Shown one piece after another: positions 43,465-51,263 of a stretch of DNA of 64,000 bases. Every line of letters starts with the position of its first letter. Positions within the stretch are counted from its first letter, which is position 1. This DNA comes from Duganella guangzhouensis (GTDB lineage Bacteria > Pseudomonadota > Gammaproteobacteria > Burkholderiales > Burkholderiaceae_D). The translations under genes were made by a program, and so were the position numbers. The stretch is from positions 122,099 to 186,098 of the forward strand of contig NZ_WKJK01000009.1 of assembly GCF_009674535.1 (NCBI RefSeq), written 5' to 3'. Under the pieces are notes generated by a model. The model did no database searches. It was not told the origin of the DNA and worked only from the letters and a program-made list of their open reading frames with translations.

Positions 43465-44884
43465 CGCGATCATCGCCGGCACCCCGGCCGACAAGCGCGG
43501 CCACGCCGAGCCCATTCCGCCGTCGCGCTCGATTGCGGTAATCGGCGCCGGCTGGGCCGGCTGCGCCGCCGCCGTCGAACTGGCGCAGGCCGGCTACAAA
43601 GTCACACTGCTGGAAGCCGGCCGCACCCTGGGCGGCCGCGCGCGTCGCGTCGAAACCGACCGCAAGCTGCTGGACAATGGCCAGCACATCCTGCTCGGTG
43701 CCTACCGCGAAACGCTGCGCCTGATGCAGCAAACCGGCGTCGACCTGAAACAGGCGCTGCTGACGCTGCCACTGCAAATGCGCTATCCGTCCGACAGCGA
43801 CGGCATGGACTTCGTCGCCCCGGCGCTGCCGCTGCCGGCGCCGCTGCACCTGGCCGCCGCCCTGTTGCGCGCCAAGGGCCTGCAGCGCGAAGACAAACTC
43901 AGCCTGGCCCGTTTCTCAACCAGCGCACGCTGGATGGGTTGGCGGCTGCACACCGATTGCAGCGTCAGCGAACTGCTGGAACGCTTCGACCAGACCCCGC
44001 GCCTGATTCAGCTGATGTGGCGCCCGCTGTGCCTGGCGGCGCTGAACACGCCTCCGGAGCGTGCCTCGGCCCAGATTTTCCTCAACGTGCTGCGCGACAG
44101 CCTGGGCGCCAACCGCCGCGCCTCCGACATGCTGCTGCCGCGCGCCGACCTCAGCAAACTGTTCCCGGAAGCCGCCGCCGCCTACGTGGTCGAACGCGGC
44201 GGCTCGGTGCGCAGCGGCGCCAAGGTGCAGGCGCTGCGTTCGATCGAGGGGCGCTTATGGCAGCTGGACATCAGCGGCGCCGCCGTCGGCGGCACCTGGA
44301 GCACCTATTTCAGCGGTGTGGTGCTGGCCACCGGCGCCGCCCAGGCCGCCGCCCTGCTGCACGACATCCCGGACGCCGACACCAGCGCCCTGTGCGGCCA
44401 ACTGACCGCTTTCGAGCCGGAAGCCATCACCACCGTCTACCTGCAATATGACGCCGCCACCCGGCTGGAGCTGCCGTTTTACGCCCTGCTGGACGATCCG
44501 TACAACCACCATTACGGCCAGTTCGTGTTCGATCGCGGCCAGCTGGACGCCAGCCAGGCCGGCCTGCTGGCCGTGGTGATCAGCGCCTCCGGCCCGGCCG
44601 CCGCGCAGCCGCAGGAACTGCTGGCCGAGGCGGTGGCGGTGCAACTGGCGGTCGATTTCCAGCGCCCGGAACTGGGCCGCCCGAGCTGGTTCAAGGTAAT
44701 CACCGAGAAACGCGCCACCTATGCCAGCTCCCCCGGCCTGGCGCGCCCGGACAACGCCACCGGCCTGCCCGGTCTGGTTCTTGCTGGCGATTACACCGCC
44801 GGCGACTATCCGGCCACGCTGGAGTCGGCGGTGCGCAGCGGCGTCGCTGCCGCCCGGTTACTCAAAAGGAGCGCCGTCCAGTAG
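43457..44884 (+). CDS. hpnE: hydroxysqualene dehydroxylase HpnE
   Basis: HpnE is an FAD-dependent oxidoreductase that reduces hydroxysqualene to squalene. The 475 aa protein starts with GTG inside the end of hpnD. The FAD-binding motif VIGAGWAGCAAAVELAQAGY lies near residues 28-47, with the ribose-binding Glu in LLEAG and the following GGRARR. The C-terminal block LVLAGDYTAGDYPATLESAVRSG closes the flavin site. No squalene-hopene cyclase or other hopanoid gene is in the window, so the fate of the squalene is not shown here. Confidence 0.95.
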   Translation: MADAIIAGTPADKRGHAEPIPPSRSIAVIGAGWAGCAAAVELAQAGYKVTLLEAGRTLGGRARRVETDRKLLDNGQHILLGAYRETLRLMQQTGVDLKQALLTLPLQMRYPSDSDGMDFVAPALPLPAPLHLAAALLRAKGLQREDKLSLARFSTSARWMGWRLHTDCSVSELLERFDQTPRLIQLMWRPLCLAALNTPPERASAQIFLNVLRDSLGANRRASDMLLPRADLSKLFPEAAAAYVVERGGSVRSGAKVQALRSIEGRLWQLDISGAAVGGTWSTYFSGVVLATGAAQAAALLHDIPDADTSALCGQLTAFEPEAITTVYLQYDAATRLELPFYALLDDPYNHHYGQFVFDRGQLDASQAGLLAVVISASGPAAAQPQELLAEAVAVQLAVDFQRPELGRPSWFKVITEKRATYASSPGLARPDNATGLPGLVLAGDYTAGDYPATLESAVRSGVAAARLLKRSAVQ

Positions 44885-45005
44885 CCGGTTTTTGTCGCCT
44901 GTGCCGTCATTTATGCAGCCTGTCACATGACTGTGGCAGATCGACAGCCGCTTGGGTACAGTTGCATCATGGGCAAAAGGCAAGCAACATTGTGGACTTA
45001 ACATC

Positions 45006-45800
45006 ATGACCAAGCAGCAATACCTCGACGCGCTCAAGCAGGCCATGCACGGTCTGCCACCGGAACTGGTGGCCAAGACCCTGGCTTACTACGAGCAACG
45101 CTTCATCGACGGCCTGGTGGCCGGCCAAAGCGAAGCCGAGGTCTATCAGGAGCTGGACGAACCGCGCAAAATCGCCATGACGCTGCGCGCCAACGCTCAC
45201 CTGAACGCTTTCGAGCAAAAGAAAACCCCTTTCAACTTTGCCCGCACGGTGGCGTCGTTTATCGGCCTGGCCATCTTCAACCTGTTCATGGTGATCCCGG
45301 CCATGGTGTACGCCAGCCTGCTGGGCGCGGTCTACGTGTCGGCATTCGCGTTTTACATCGGCGGCGTGGCGCTGACCGCCAGCGGCCTGTCCGGACAAAA
45401 CGAACTGGCGCTGGAAGGTCCGTTGCGTCACCTGATGGAGTACACCAACAGCCACTTCGACAACCAGGACGAGGAAGAGGATATCCAGGGCTGGCGCGTG
45501 TCGATCAACAGCATGGGGGTGCAGGTCAACAAGGACGAGGCGCAGTCGCCATCCCCCGAGGATGAAAGCCTGAGCCGCAGCGGCCGCCTGCTAGACCGTG
45601 CCGAGGCGGTGGCCACCGGCGATGTCCACATCACCACCGATTTTGACAACGGCGCCCGCACCACGCAGTCGGCGATCGGCCTGGGGCTGATTTTGGGTGG
45701 CATTGGCCTGTGTTTGATCAGTATCGTGCTGACCCGCTACACGGTGATCGGCTTGAAACGCTACGCGGCGATGAATCTGTCGCTGCTTCGCGGACGCTAG
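45006..45800 (+). CDS. DUF1700-type membrane protein
   Basis: This 264 aa protein begins MTKQQYLDALKQAMHGLPPE. It has the alpha-helical HAAS/DUF1700 N-domain (YEQRFIDGLVAGQSEAEVYQELDEPRKIA), followed by transmembrane helices near residues 82-130 and a last one near 222-245 (GLGLILGGIGLCLISIVL). A linker of about 75 polar residues lies between the membrane parts. In many bacteria such genes follow a PadR regulator and precede a GIN-domain gene; here the GIN gene is present but no PadR gene. The ATG at 45006 is preferred over upstream 44952 because the domain starts there. The function is unknown. Confidence 0.85.
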   Translation: MTKQQYLDALKQAMHGLPPELVAKTLAYYEQRFIDGLVAGQSEAEVYQELDEPRKIAMTLRANAHLNAFEQKKTPFNFARTVASFIGLAIFNLFMVIPAMVYASLLGAVYVSAFAFYIGGVALTASGLSGQNELALEGPLRHLMEYTNSHFDNQDEEEDIQGWRVSINSMGVQVNKDEAQSPSPEDESLSRSGRLLDRAEAVATGDVHITTDFDNGARTTQSAIGLGLILGGIGLCLISIVLTRYTVIGLKRYAAMNLSLLRGR

Positions 45801-45809
45801 GAGTTCATC

Positions 45810-46616
45810 ATGCGCGCATTAATGAAAATCGGAGCCGGTCTGCTGGTGCTGGCGTTTGTGCTGATCGGCGTCACTTACAGCATGCTGAAGGCATATGGCA
45901 GCAGCAGTCCGACCAGCGTGGCTGGCCGTTCGCTGGGCAGCGAAACCCGCAAGATCGACGCCATGGCGACGGCGGTGGAGCTGAATGGGCCGATCGATCT
46001 GATTCTGACCCAGGGCCAGAACGCCTCGCTCAAGGTGCGCGGCGAACAGCGCTCGCTGGCGAATATCGAAACTATCCAGGATGGCCGCGATCTGCACATC
46101 GGCACCAAGGGCATGCTGCTTAATCCGCGCCATCGGCTGCAGGTGGAGCTGATTTTGCCATCGCTGGAGGAGCTGGTGGTCACCAGCAGCGGCGACACCA
46201 AGGTATCCGGATTTAACGGCGAGCGGCTGGAATTGCAGTTACACGGCTCCGGCAATGTGAACTTCAGCGGCCGTTATCGCGAGTTGAACGCCAGCGCACA
46301 TGGCAGCGGCAACTTGAATATGAATGCCGGCAGCACCGAAACCGTGGAGCTGGAGATGGTGGGCTCAGGCCAGATCACCGCATCCGGCAGCTGCAAGACG
46401 CTGAACGCTGAGCTGACCGGCTCCGGCGACCTGAATGCGCGCCACCTGGCGGCCGATCAGGTGACGGTGAATCTGAAAGGCTCGGGCACCAGCCACGTGT
46501 TCGCCAAGCAGTCGGCCGACCTGACGCTGCGCGGCAGCGGCGATATCCGCGTGCTGGGCAACCCGGATCGCCGCAACGTCAACCGCACAGGTTCCGGCGA
46601 AGTCAGTTGGGAGTAA
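45810..46616 (+). CDS. GIN-domain (DUF2807) protein, exported/anchored
   Basis: This 268 aa protein has an N-terminal hydrophobic anchor (ALMKIGAGLLVLAFVLIGVTY) and a right-handed beta-solenoid-like GIN domain. Turns recur with Gly-Ser-Gly every ~20 residues (LHGSGNV, AHGSGNL, MVGSGQI, LTGSGDL, LKGSGTS, LRGSGDI, RTGSGEV). It starts ten bases after the DUF1700 gene, with a GGAG ribosome binding site, so the two form an operon. Such pairs are thought to act in envelope stress or polymer export in other phyla; the role here is unknown. Its 3' end overlaps the convergent flavoprotein gene by 14 bases. Confidence 0.87.
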   Translation: MRALMKIGAGLLVLAFVLIGVTYSMLKAYGSSSPTSVAGRSLGSETRKIDAMATAVELNGPIDLILTQGQNASLKVRGEQRSLANIETIQDGRDLHIGTKGMLLNPRHRLQVELILPSLEELVVTSSGDTKVSGFNGERLELQLHGSGNVNFSGRYRELNASAHGSGNLNMNAGSTETVELEMVGSGQITASGSCKTLNAELTGSGDLNARHLAADQVTVNLKGSGTSHVFAKQSADLTLRGSGDIRVLGNPDRRNVNRTGSGEVSWE

Positions 46617-47865
46617 TCCCGCGCCAGGCCAGCGCGTCGCGCGCGGCGGCGATGCCGCTGGCAAAGCAGGCCGTTAGCAGATAACCGCCGGTCGGCGCTT
46701 CCCAGTCGACCATTTCGCCGGCCACGAACACGCCCGGCGCGGCCTTCAGCATGGTCCCTTCCAATCCATCCCAACGCACGCCGCCGGCGGTGGAAATCAC
46801 TTCATCGATCGGGCGTGGACGCAGCAGCCGCACCGGCAAGCGCTTGATCGCCGCCGCCAGCTGCGCTTCGTCCGCGAACTGCTGCTTGCTCAAACACTCG
46901 CGCAACAGCCCTGCTTTCACGCCCTTGATGCCCAAGCGGCTTTGCAGATGGCTGCTCATGGAACGCGCGCCACGCGGCCGCGCCACTTCGTCCGCCACCC
47001 GCTCCGCACTCCAATCCGGCATCAGATCCAGCCAGATGGTGGTGCCGCCATCCGCCGCGATCTGATCGCGCAACGCCGCCGACAGCGCGTAAATCAAGCT
47101 GCCCTCAATGCCGCCCTGCGTTACCACGAATTGTCCCTGCTTGCGCATTTCGTCGCCGCGCGCATCGCGCGCGATCACCGCCACCGTCATCAACGGCTCG
47201 CCGGCGTGACGGCTGCTGAAATGCTCGCTCCAGGCGACGTCGAAACCGCAGTTGGCCGGCGCCAGTGGCGCCAGCGGCACGCCGCGTTCGGCCAGCAGCG
47301 GCATCCATTTGCCATCCGAACCCAGTCGCGCCCAACTGCCTCCCCCCAGCGCGAGGATCACCGCGTCCGGCCGCACCAGCAGCTCACGCGCGCCGGGCGC
47401 ACCGTCTTCGGCTGGGGTGGAAAAGCGCAGCGCCCCATCCTGCCAGCCCAGCCAATGGTGCCGCATGTGGAACTGCACGCCGCGCTCGCGCACCGCATGC
47501 ACCCACGCCCGCAGCAGCGGCGCCGCCTTCATATCGGTCGGGAACACCCGGCCCGAAGTGCCGACGAAGGTCTCCAGGCCCAGGCCATGCACCCAGTCGC
47601 GCACAGCCTGCGGACCGAAGGCGTCCAGCATCGGCCGCAGCGGCGTCGCCGAATTACCATAACGCGTTACAAAATCAGCATACGGCTCGGCGTGCGTGAT
47701 ATTCATGCCGCTGCGTCCCGCCAGCAGGAACTTGCGGCCGACCGACGGCATGGCGTCGTACAGATCCACCTGTGCCCCGCCATCGGCCAGCGTTTGCGCG
47801 GCCATTAGCCCGGCGGGGCCGCCGCCGATGACGGCGACGCGAAAAGGTGTCAAACTAGACTGCAT
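46603..47865 (-). CDS. HI0933/TIGR03862-like FAD-dependent oxidoreductase
   Basis: This 420 aa flavoprotein has an N-terminal Rossmann FAD motif (VAVIGGGPAGLMAAQTLADGG) and SVGRKFLLAGRSGMNITH, which is characteristic of the HI0933 family. A second block is VILALGGGSWARLGSDGKW, and the C-terminal flavin block is GVFVAGEMVDWEAPTGGYLL. The variant closing motif fits the TIGR03862 subgroup. The substrate is unknown. It is divergent from the small membrane protein at 47902, with 36 bases between. Confidence 0.92.
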   Translation of the reverse strand: MQSSLTPFRVAVIGGGPAGLMAAQTLADGGAQVDLYDAMPSVGRKFLLAGRSGMNITHAEPYADFVTRYGNSATPLRPMLDAFGPQAVRDWVHGLGLETFVGTSGRVFPTDMKAAPLLRAWVHAVRERGVQFHMRHHWLGWQDGALRFSTPAEDGAPGARELLVRPDAVILALGGGSWARLGSDGKWMPLLAERGVPLAPLAPANCGFDVAWSEHFSSRHAGEPLMTVAVIARDARGDEMRKQGQFVVTQGGIEGSLIYALSAALRDQIAADGGTTIWLDLMPDWSAERVADEVARPRGARSMSSHLQSRLGIKGVKAGLLRECLSKQQFADEAQLAAAIKRLPVRLLRPRPIDEVISTAGGVRWDGLEGTMLKAAPGVFVAGEMVDWEAPTGGYLLTACFASGIAAARDALAWRGITPN

Positions 47866-47901
47866 GCATTCGGTCCAATATCAAAAAACAAGGGAGATAC
47901 C

Positions 47902-48150
47902 ATGGGTGCGCTATTCTGGATAAAACGCTTTCTGCTGGCCGCCGTGCCGCTGTTCGCGATCCTGGCCGCAGTGGAATGGTTCAAAGGCTCGCCCCGGCAG
48001 GAAGACTACCTGAGCGCCGGCGCCTGGGCGGTGATCGCGGCCGGCATTTTCACCTACACCTCATGGCGGCGCTATCGCCACGCCAAGGCTTGCGGCATGT
48101 GCGACGATCTCGCCGCCGCCCGTAAGAACAAGAACATCAGCCCCCGGTAA
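47902..48150 (+). CDS. small membrane protein, function unknown
   Basis: This 82 aa protein has two hydrophobic helices (FWIKRFLLAAVPLFAILAAV and YLSAGAWAVIAAGIFTYTSW), then a basic tail with CGMC. A GGGAGA ribosome binding site lies a few bases upstream. I do not recognise the family. It occupies the place downstream of moaD and overlaps the convergent moaD gene by 14 bases. Confidence 0.7.
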   Translation: MGALFWIKRFLLAAVPLFAILAAVEWFKGSPRQEDYLSAGAWAVIAAGIFTYTSWRRYRHAKACGMCDDLAAARKNKNISPR

Positions 48151-48391
48151 CCGGCGGGAAGAACGCCACTTCGGCGCCATCGGCAAGCGCGGCATCGGCG
48201 CCGCACATCACCTGATTGTGCGCCATGCGCAGCGCCGGATGGCCCAGCGCCTGCTGCCAGTTGTCGCCGCGCGCGGCCAGATGCGCGCGCAGTGCGCCCA
48301 CCGTGGTCACGCCATCCGGCAGCGCCATCGCTTCCGACGACGCCCCCACAGCTTCGCGCACGCTGGCGAAAAATTTTACGGTAATACCCAT
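48137..48391 (-). CDS. moaD: molybdopterin synthase sulfur carrier subunit
   Basis: MoaD carries the C-terminal thiocarboxylate used to build molybdopterin. The 84 aa ubiquitin-fold protein begins MGITVKFFASVREAVG and ends in PPVTGG with the required terminal Gly-Gly. The start shares one base with the moeA stop (TGATG), so it is coupled. The usual partner gene moaE is not next to it here. Confidence 0.95.
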   Translation of the reverse strand: MGITVKFFASVREAVGASSEAMALPDGVTTVGALRAHLAARGDNWQQALGHPALRMAHNQVMCGADAALADGAEVAFFPPVTGG

Positions 48392-49611
48392 CAGTACAAT
48401 AACTCGCTAAACGGGATAAAGCGCACCTGATCGCCGCGCGCGATGGCCTGGCCAGGGGGATTGTCGATCACGCCGTCGCCCCACACCGTCGACGTCAACA
48501 CGCCGGAACTCTGGTTGCGGAACAGCTCCACGCCGCCTTCATCGTTGATGCGGGCGCGCAGGAACTCGTTGCGCTTGTCGGCCTTGGGCCAGTCGAAATC
48601 GGCGCGCATGCTGAAGGCACGCGGCGCGATAGCGCCGGCCACGCCCTGCAGGCGCAGAATGAACGGCCGCACGAATATCAGGAAGGTGACAAAGCTGGAC
48701 ACCGGATTGCCCGGCAGGCCGATGAAGAACGCCTGCCGCACTTCGCCAAACGCCAGCGGCTTGCCCGGCTTGACGGCGATCTGCCACATATTCAGCTTGC
48801 CTTCGGCTTCCACCGCCGGCTTGATATGGTCTTCCTCGCCGACCGACACGCCGCCCGAGGTGATGATCAGATCATGTCCTTCGGCCGACTGGCGCAGCAC
48901 CGAGCGGGTCGCGTCCAGCGAATCCGGCACGATGCCGAAATCAGTGATCTCGCAGCCCAGGTTTTCCAGCAGCGCGCGCAGCGTGAAGCGGTTGGAATTG
49001 TAGATCGCGCCCGGCGCCAGTGGCTCGCCAGGCATGGTCAATTCGTCACCGGTGAAGAACACGGCCACGCGCAGCTTGCGCTTCACCGGCAATTCGGCCA
49101 GGCCGATCGATGCGGCCAACCCCAGCTCCTGGCTGCGCAGGCGCGTACCGGCGGCCAGCACCACGCTGCCGCTGGCGATGTCCTCGCCGGCGCGGCGTAT
49201 CCATTCGCCCGACTTGGGTGCGTGGTTGATGGTGACGGTGTCGCCATCCAGCGCGCACTGCTCCTGCATGACGACGGCATCGGCGCCTTGCGGAATCATG
49301 GCGCCGGTGAAGATGCGGGCCGCCGTCCCCGGTTGCAGAGCCTGCGGCACATGGCCGGCCGGGACGCGCTGCGACACCTTCAGCGCCGCGCTGCCGCTGA
49401 CGCAATCGGCCGCGCGCACCGCGTAGCCGTCCATCTGCGTGTTATCGGCGCCGGGCACGTTCATTTCCGACACCTGCGCTGCCGCCAGCACGCGGCCGTT
49501 GGCCGCCAGCGTGGCTACCAGTTCGGTGTCCGCCAACGGGCGCACCGCGCCCAGCATCAGCGTCTGCGCTTCGCTGACCGACAGCATCGGCTTACGCGGC
49601 TCGCTCATCAC
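48391..49611 (-). CDS. moeA: molybdopterin molybdotransferase
   Basis: MoeA inserts molybdate into adenylylated molybdopterin. The 406 aa protein shows MSVSEAQ-type N-terminal sequence (PMLSVSEAQTLML), NTQMDGYAVRA, RIFTGAMIPQGADAVVMQE, the MoCF-like fold block IITSGGVSVGEEDH and KPGKPLAFG followed by GLPGNPVSS. It overlaps thrC by four bases (ATGA) and moaD by one base, giving a compact thrC-moeA-moaD operon. Confidence 0.96.
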   Translation of the reverse strand: MMSEPRKPMLSVSEAQTLMLGAVRPLADTELVATLAANGRVLAAAQVSEMNVPGADNTQMDGYAVRAADCVSGSAALKVSQRVPAGHVPQALQPGTAARIFTGAMIPQGADAVVMQEQCALDGDTVTINHAPKSGEWIRRAGEDIASGSVVLAAGTRLRSQELGLAASIGLAELPVKRKLRVAVFFTGDELTMPGEPLAPGAIYNSNRFTLRALLENLGCEITDFGIVPDSLDATRSVLRQSAEGHDLIITSGGVSVGEEDHIKPAVEAEGKLNMWQIAVKPGKPLAFGEVRQAFFIGLPGNPVSSFVTFLIFVRPFILRLQGVAGAIAPRAFSMRADFDWPKADKRNEFLRARINDEGGVELFRNQSSGVLTSTVWGDGVIDNPPGQAIARGDQVRFIPFSELLY

Positions 49612-51083
49612 AGCCCCGTGTTGGTCGCGATGTATGCCTTCATCGCGTCGACATCCGCCTTCATGACGACGAACTTCTGCGGCAGGTCTTCGATGTTCTC
49701 GAAGCCCGCAGGACGTTCGGCGTCTTCGCCCAGCGCTTCCAGGATGGTTTCGTTGAACTTGGCCGCCAGGGCGGTTTCCAGCACGATCATGGTCACGCCG
49801 GGTTCCAGGTTCTCTTTCGCCACCTTGATGCCGTCGGCGGTGTGGGTGTCGATCACGATGCCGTAATCGTCGGCCACGTCGCGAATGGTGTTGACGCGGT
49901 CGTCGTGGGTCGACTTGCCCGACTTGAAGCCGTAGTTGGCCACCAGTTTGAACTCGTCGCCATCGCTGCCAGGTTTGCCGGACAGGTCGAAGCCGCCGTG
50001 GGTTTCCACTTTCTGGAACAGCGCGCGGGTGCGGTCGCCATCGCGGCCTACCAGTTCATACACGAAGCGCTCGAAGTTGGACGCCTTGGAGATGTCCATC
50101 GATGGACTGGAGGTGTGATAGGTCTCGGCCGACTTGCGCACGCGGTACACGCCGGTGCGGAAGAATTCGTCCAGTACGTCGTTCTCGTTGGTGGCCGCCA
50201 CCAGCTTGTCGATCGGCAGGCCCATCATGCGGGCGATGTGGCCAGCGCAGATATTGCCGAAGTTACCCGATGGGACGGTGAACGACACTTTCTGCTCGTT
50301 GGAGGTGGTCGCCGCCAGATAGCCGCGGAAGTAGTACACCACCTGCGCCACTACACGTGCCCAGTTGATCGAGTTGACGGTGCCGATCTTGTGTTTGGCC
50401 TTGTATTCGAGGTCGTTCGACACGGCTTTGACCATGTCCTGCGCGTCGTCGAACACGCCTTCGATGGCGATGTTGTAGATATTAGGGTCCTGCAGCGAGA
50501 ACATTTGCGCGGTCTGGAAAGCGCTCATCTTCTTGTGCGGCGACAGCATGAACACGCGGATACCCTTCTTGCCACGCATCGCGTATTCGGCGGCGCTGCC
50601 GGTATCGCCGGAGGTGGCGCCGAAAATGTTCAGTTCCGCGTTCTGCTTGGCCAGCGCGTATTCGAACAGATTACCCAGCAGCTGCATCGCCATGTCCTTG
50701 AACGCCAGGGTCGGACCGTTCGACAGCGCCTGCAGCACCAGCTTGGTGCCGTTGGCCTCTTCCAGCACGCGCAGCGGCGTGATGTCGGCGGCGCTTTCGC
50801 CCTGGCGGGCGTTTTTGTACACATCCTGGGTGTAGGTCTTGGCGGTCAGCGCGCGCAGATCGGCTTCCGGAATATCGGTCGCGAACTTCTTCAGAATCTC
50901 GAACGCCAGCTCGGCGTAGGACAGCTTGCGCCAGGCATCCAGCTCGGCGCCGGTCACTTGCGGGTAAGCGGTCGGCAGGAACAGGCCGCCGTCAGCGGCG
51001 AGGCCACCCAGCAGAATATCGGAAAATTGTTGGGAAGACGAAGCGGCGGCCGACGACGCGGCACGGGTAGACACGTATTGCAT
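49608..51083 (-). CDS. thrC: threonine synthase
   Basis: ThrC converts O-phosphohomoserine to threonine using PLP. From the ATG at 51083 it is 491 aa, beginning MQYVSTRAASS. The PLP lysine is in TLAFKDMAMQLLG near residue 111, and IFGATSGDTGSAAEYAMRGK and FTVPSGNFGNICAGHIARMMGLP are typical of the long proteobacterial class. The frame is open to 51170, but a TATAAT box lies in that extension. The homoserine dehydrogenase gene, often upstream in relatives, is absent; instead a divergent GGDEF-EAL gene lies there. Confidence 0.96.
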   Translation of the reverse strand: MQYVSTRAASSAAASSSQQFSDILLGGLAADGGLFLPTAYPQVTGAELDAWRKLSYAELAFEILKKFATDIPEADLRALTAKTYTQDVYKNARQGESAADITPLRVLEEANGTKLVLQALSNGPTLAFKDMAMQLLGNLFEYALAKQNAELNIFGATSGDTGSAAEYAMRGKKGIRVFMLSPHKKMSAFQTAQMFSLQDPNIYNIAIEGVFDDAQDMVKAVSNDLEYKAKHKIGTVNSINWARVVAQVVYYFRGYLAATTSNEQKVSFTVPSGNFGNICAGHIARMMGLPIDKLVAATNENDVLDEFFRTGVYRVRKSAETYHTSSPSMDISKASNFERFVYELVGRDGDRTRALFQKVETHGGFDLSGKPGSDGDEFKLVANYGFKSGKSTHDDRVNTIRDVADDYGIVIDTHTADGIKVAKENLEPGVTMIVLETALAAKFNETILEALGEDAERPAGFENIEDLPQKFVVMKADVDAMKAYIATNTGL

Positions 51084-51134
51084 AAAATAGAAAAAGTCCG
51101 GTTGGGCTGCAGAACGGTACAAAGGCGAGCGGGT

Positions 51135-51164
51135 ATTATAGTGCCCCCGACGCCATCCCGTGAA
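51135..51164 (-). promoter_or_regulatory. sigma-70 promoter of thrC-moeA-moaD
   Basis: On the minus strand TATAAT (51135-51140) is preceded by TTCACG (51159-51164) at a spacing of 18 bases. This places the transcription start about 45 bases upstream of the thrC ATG. Confidence 0.6.
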
Positions 51165-51263
51165 ATTCACGTTGTTTTATGGTCATGCCTCGCAGTTGCG
51201 GTGCTGGCCGCTGCGCTAAGCAGGCCATATACTGTCGAACTCCGCCGCTCGTCGTACAACACC

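Noticed and set aside
46240..46610. A tandem DNA repeat in the GIN-domain gene.
   Set aside because: The Gly-Ser-Gly turns recur at protein level, but the DNA between them differs, so this is fold periodicity and not a nucleotide repeat array.
49842..51263. The upstream extension of the GGDEF-EAL reading frame (474 further codons).
   Set aside because: It is antisense to thrC and has the composition of a shadow frame. The membrane helix expected at the protein start follows the ATG at 51264.
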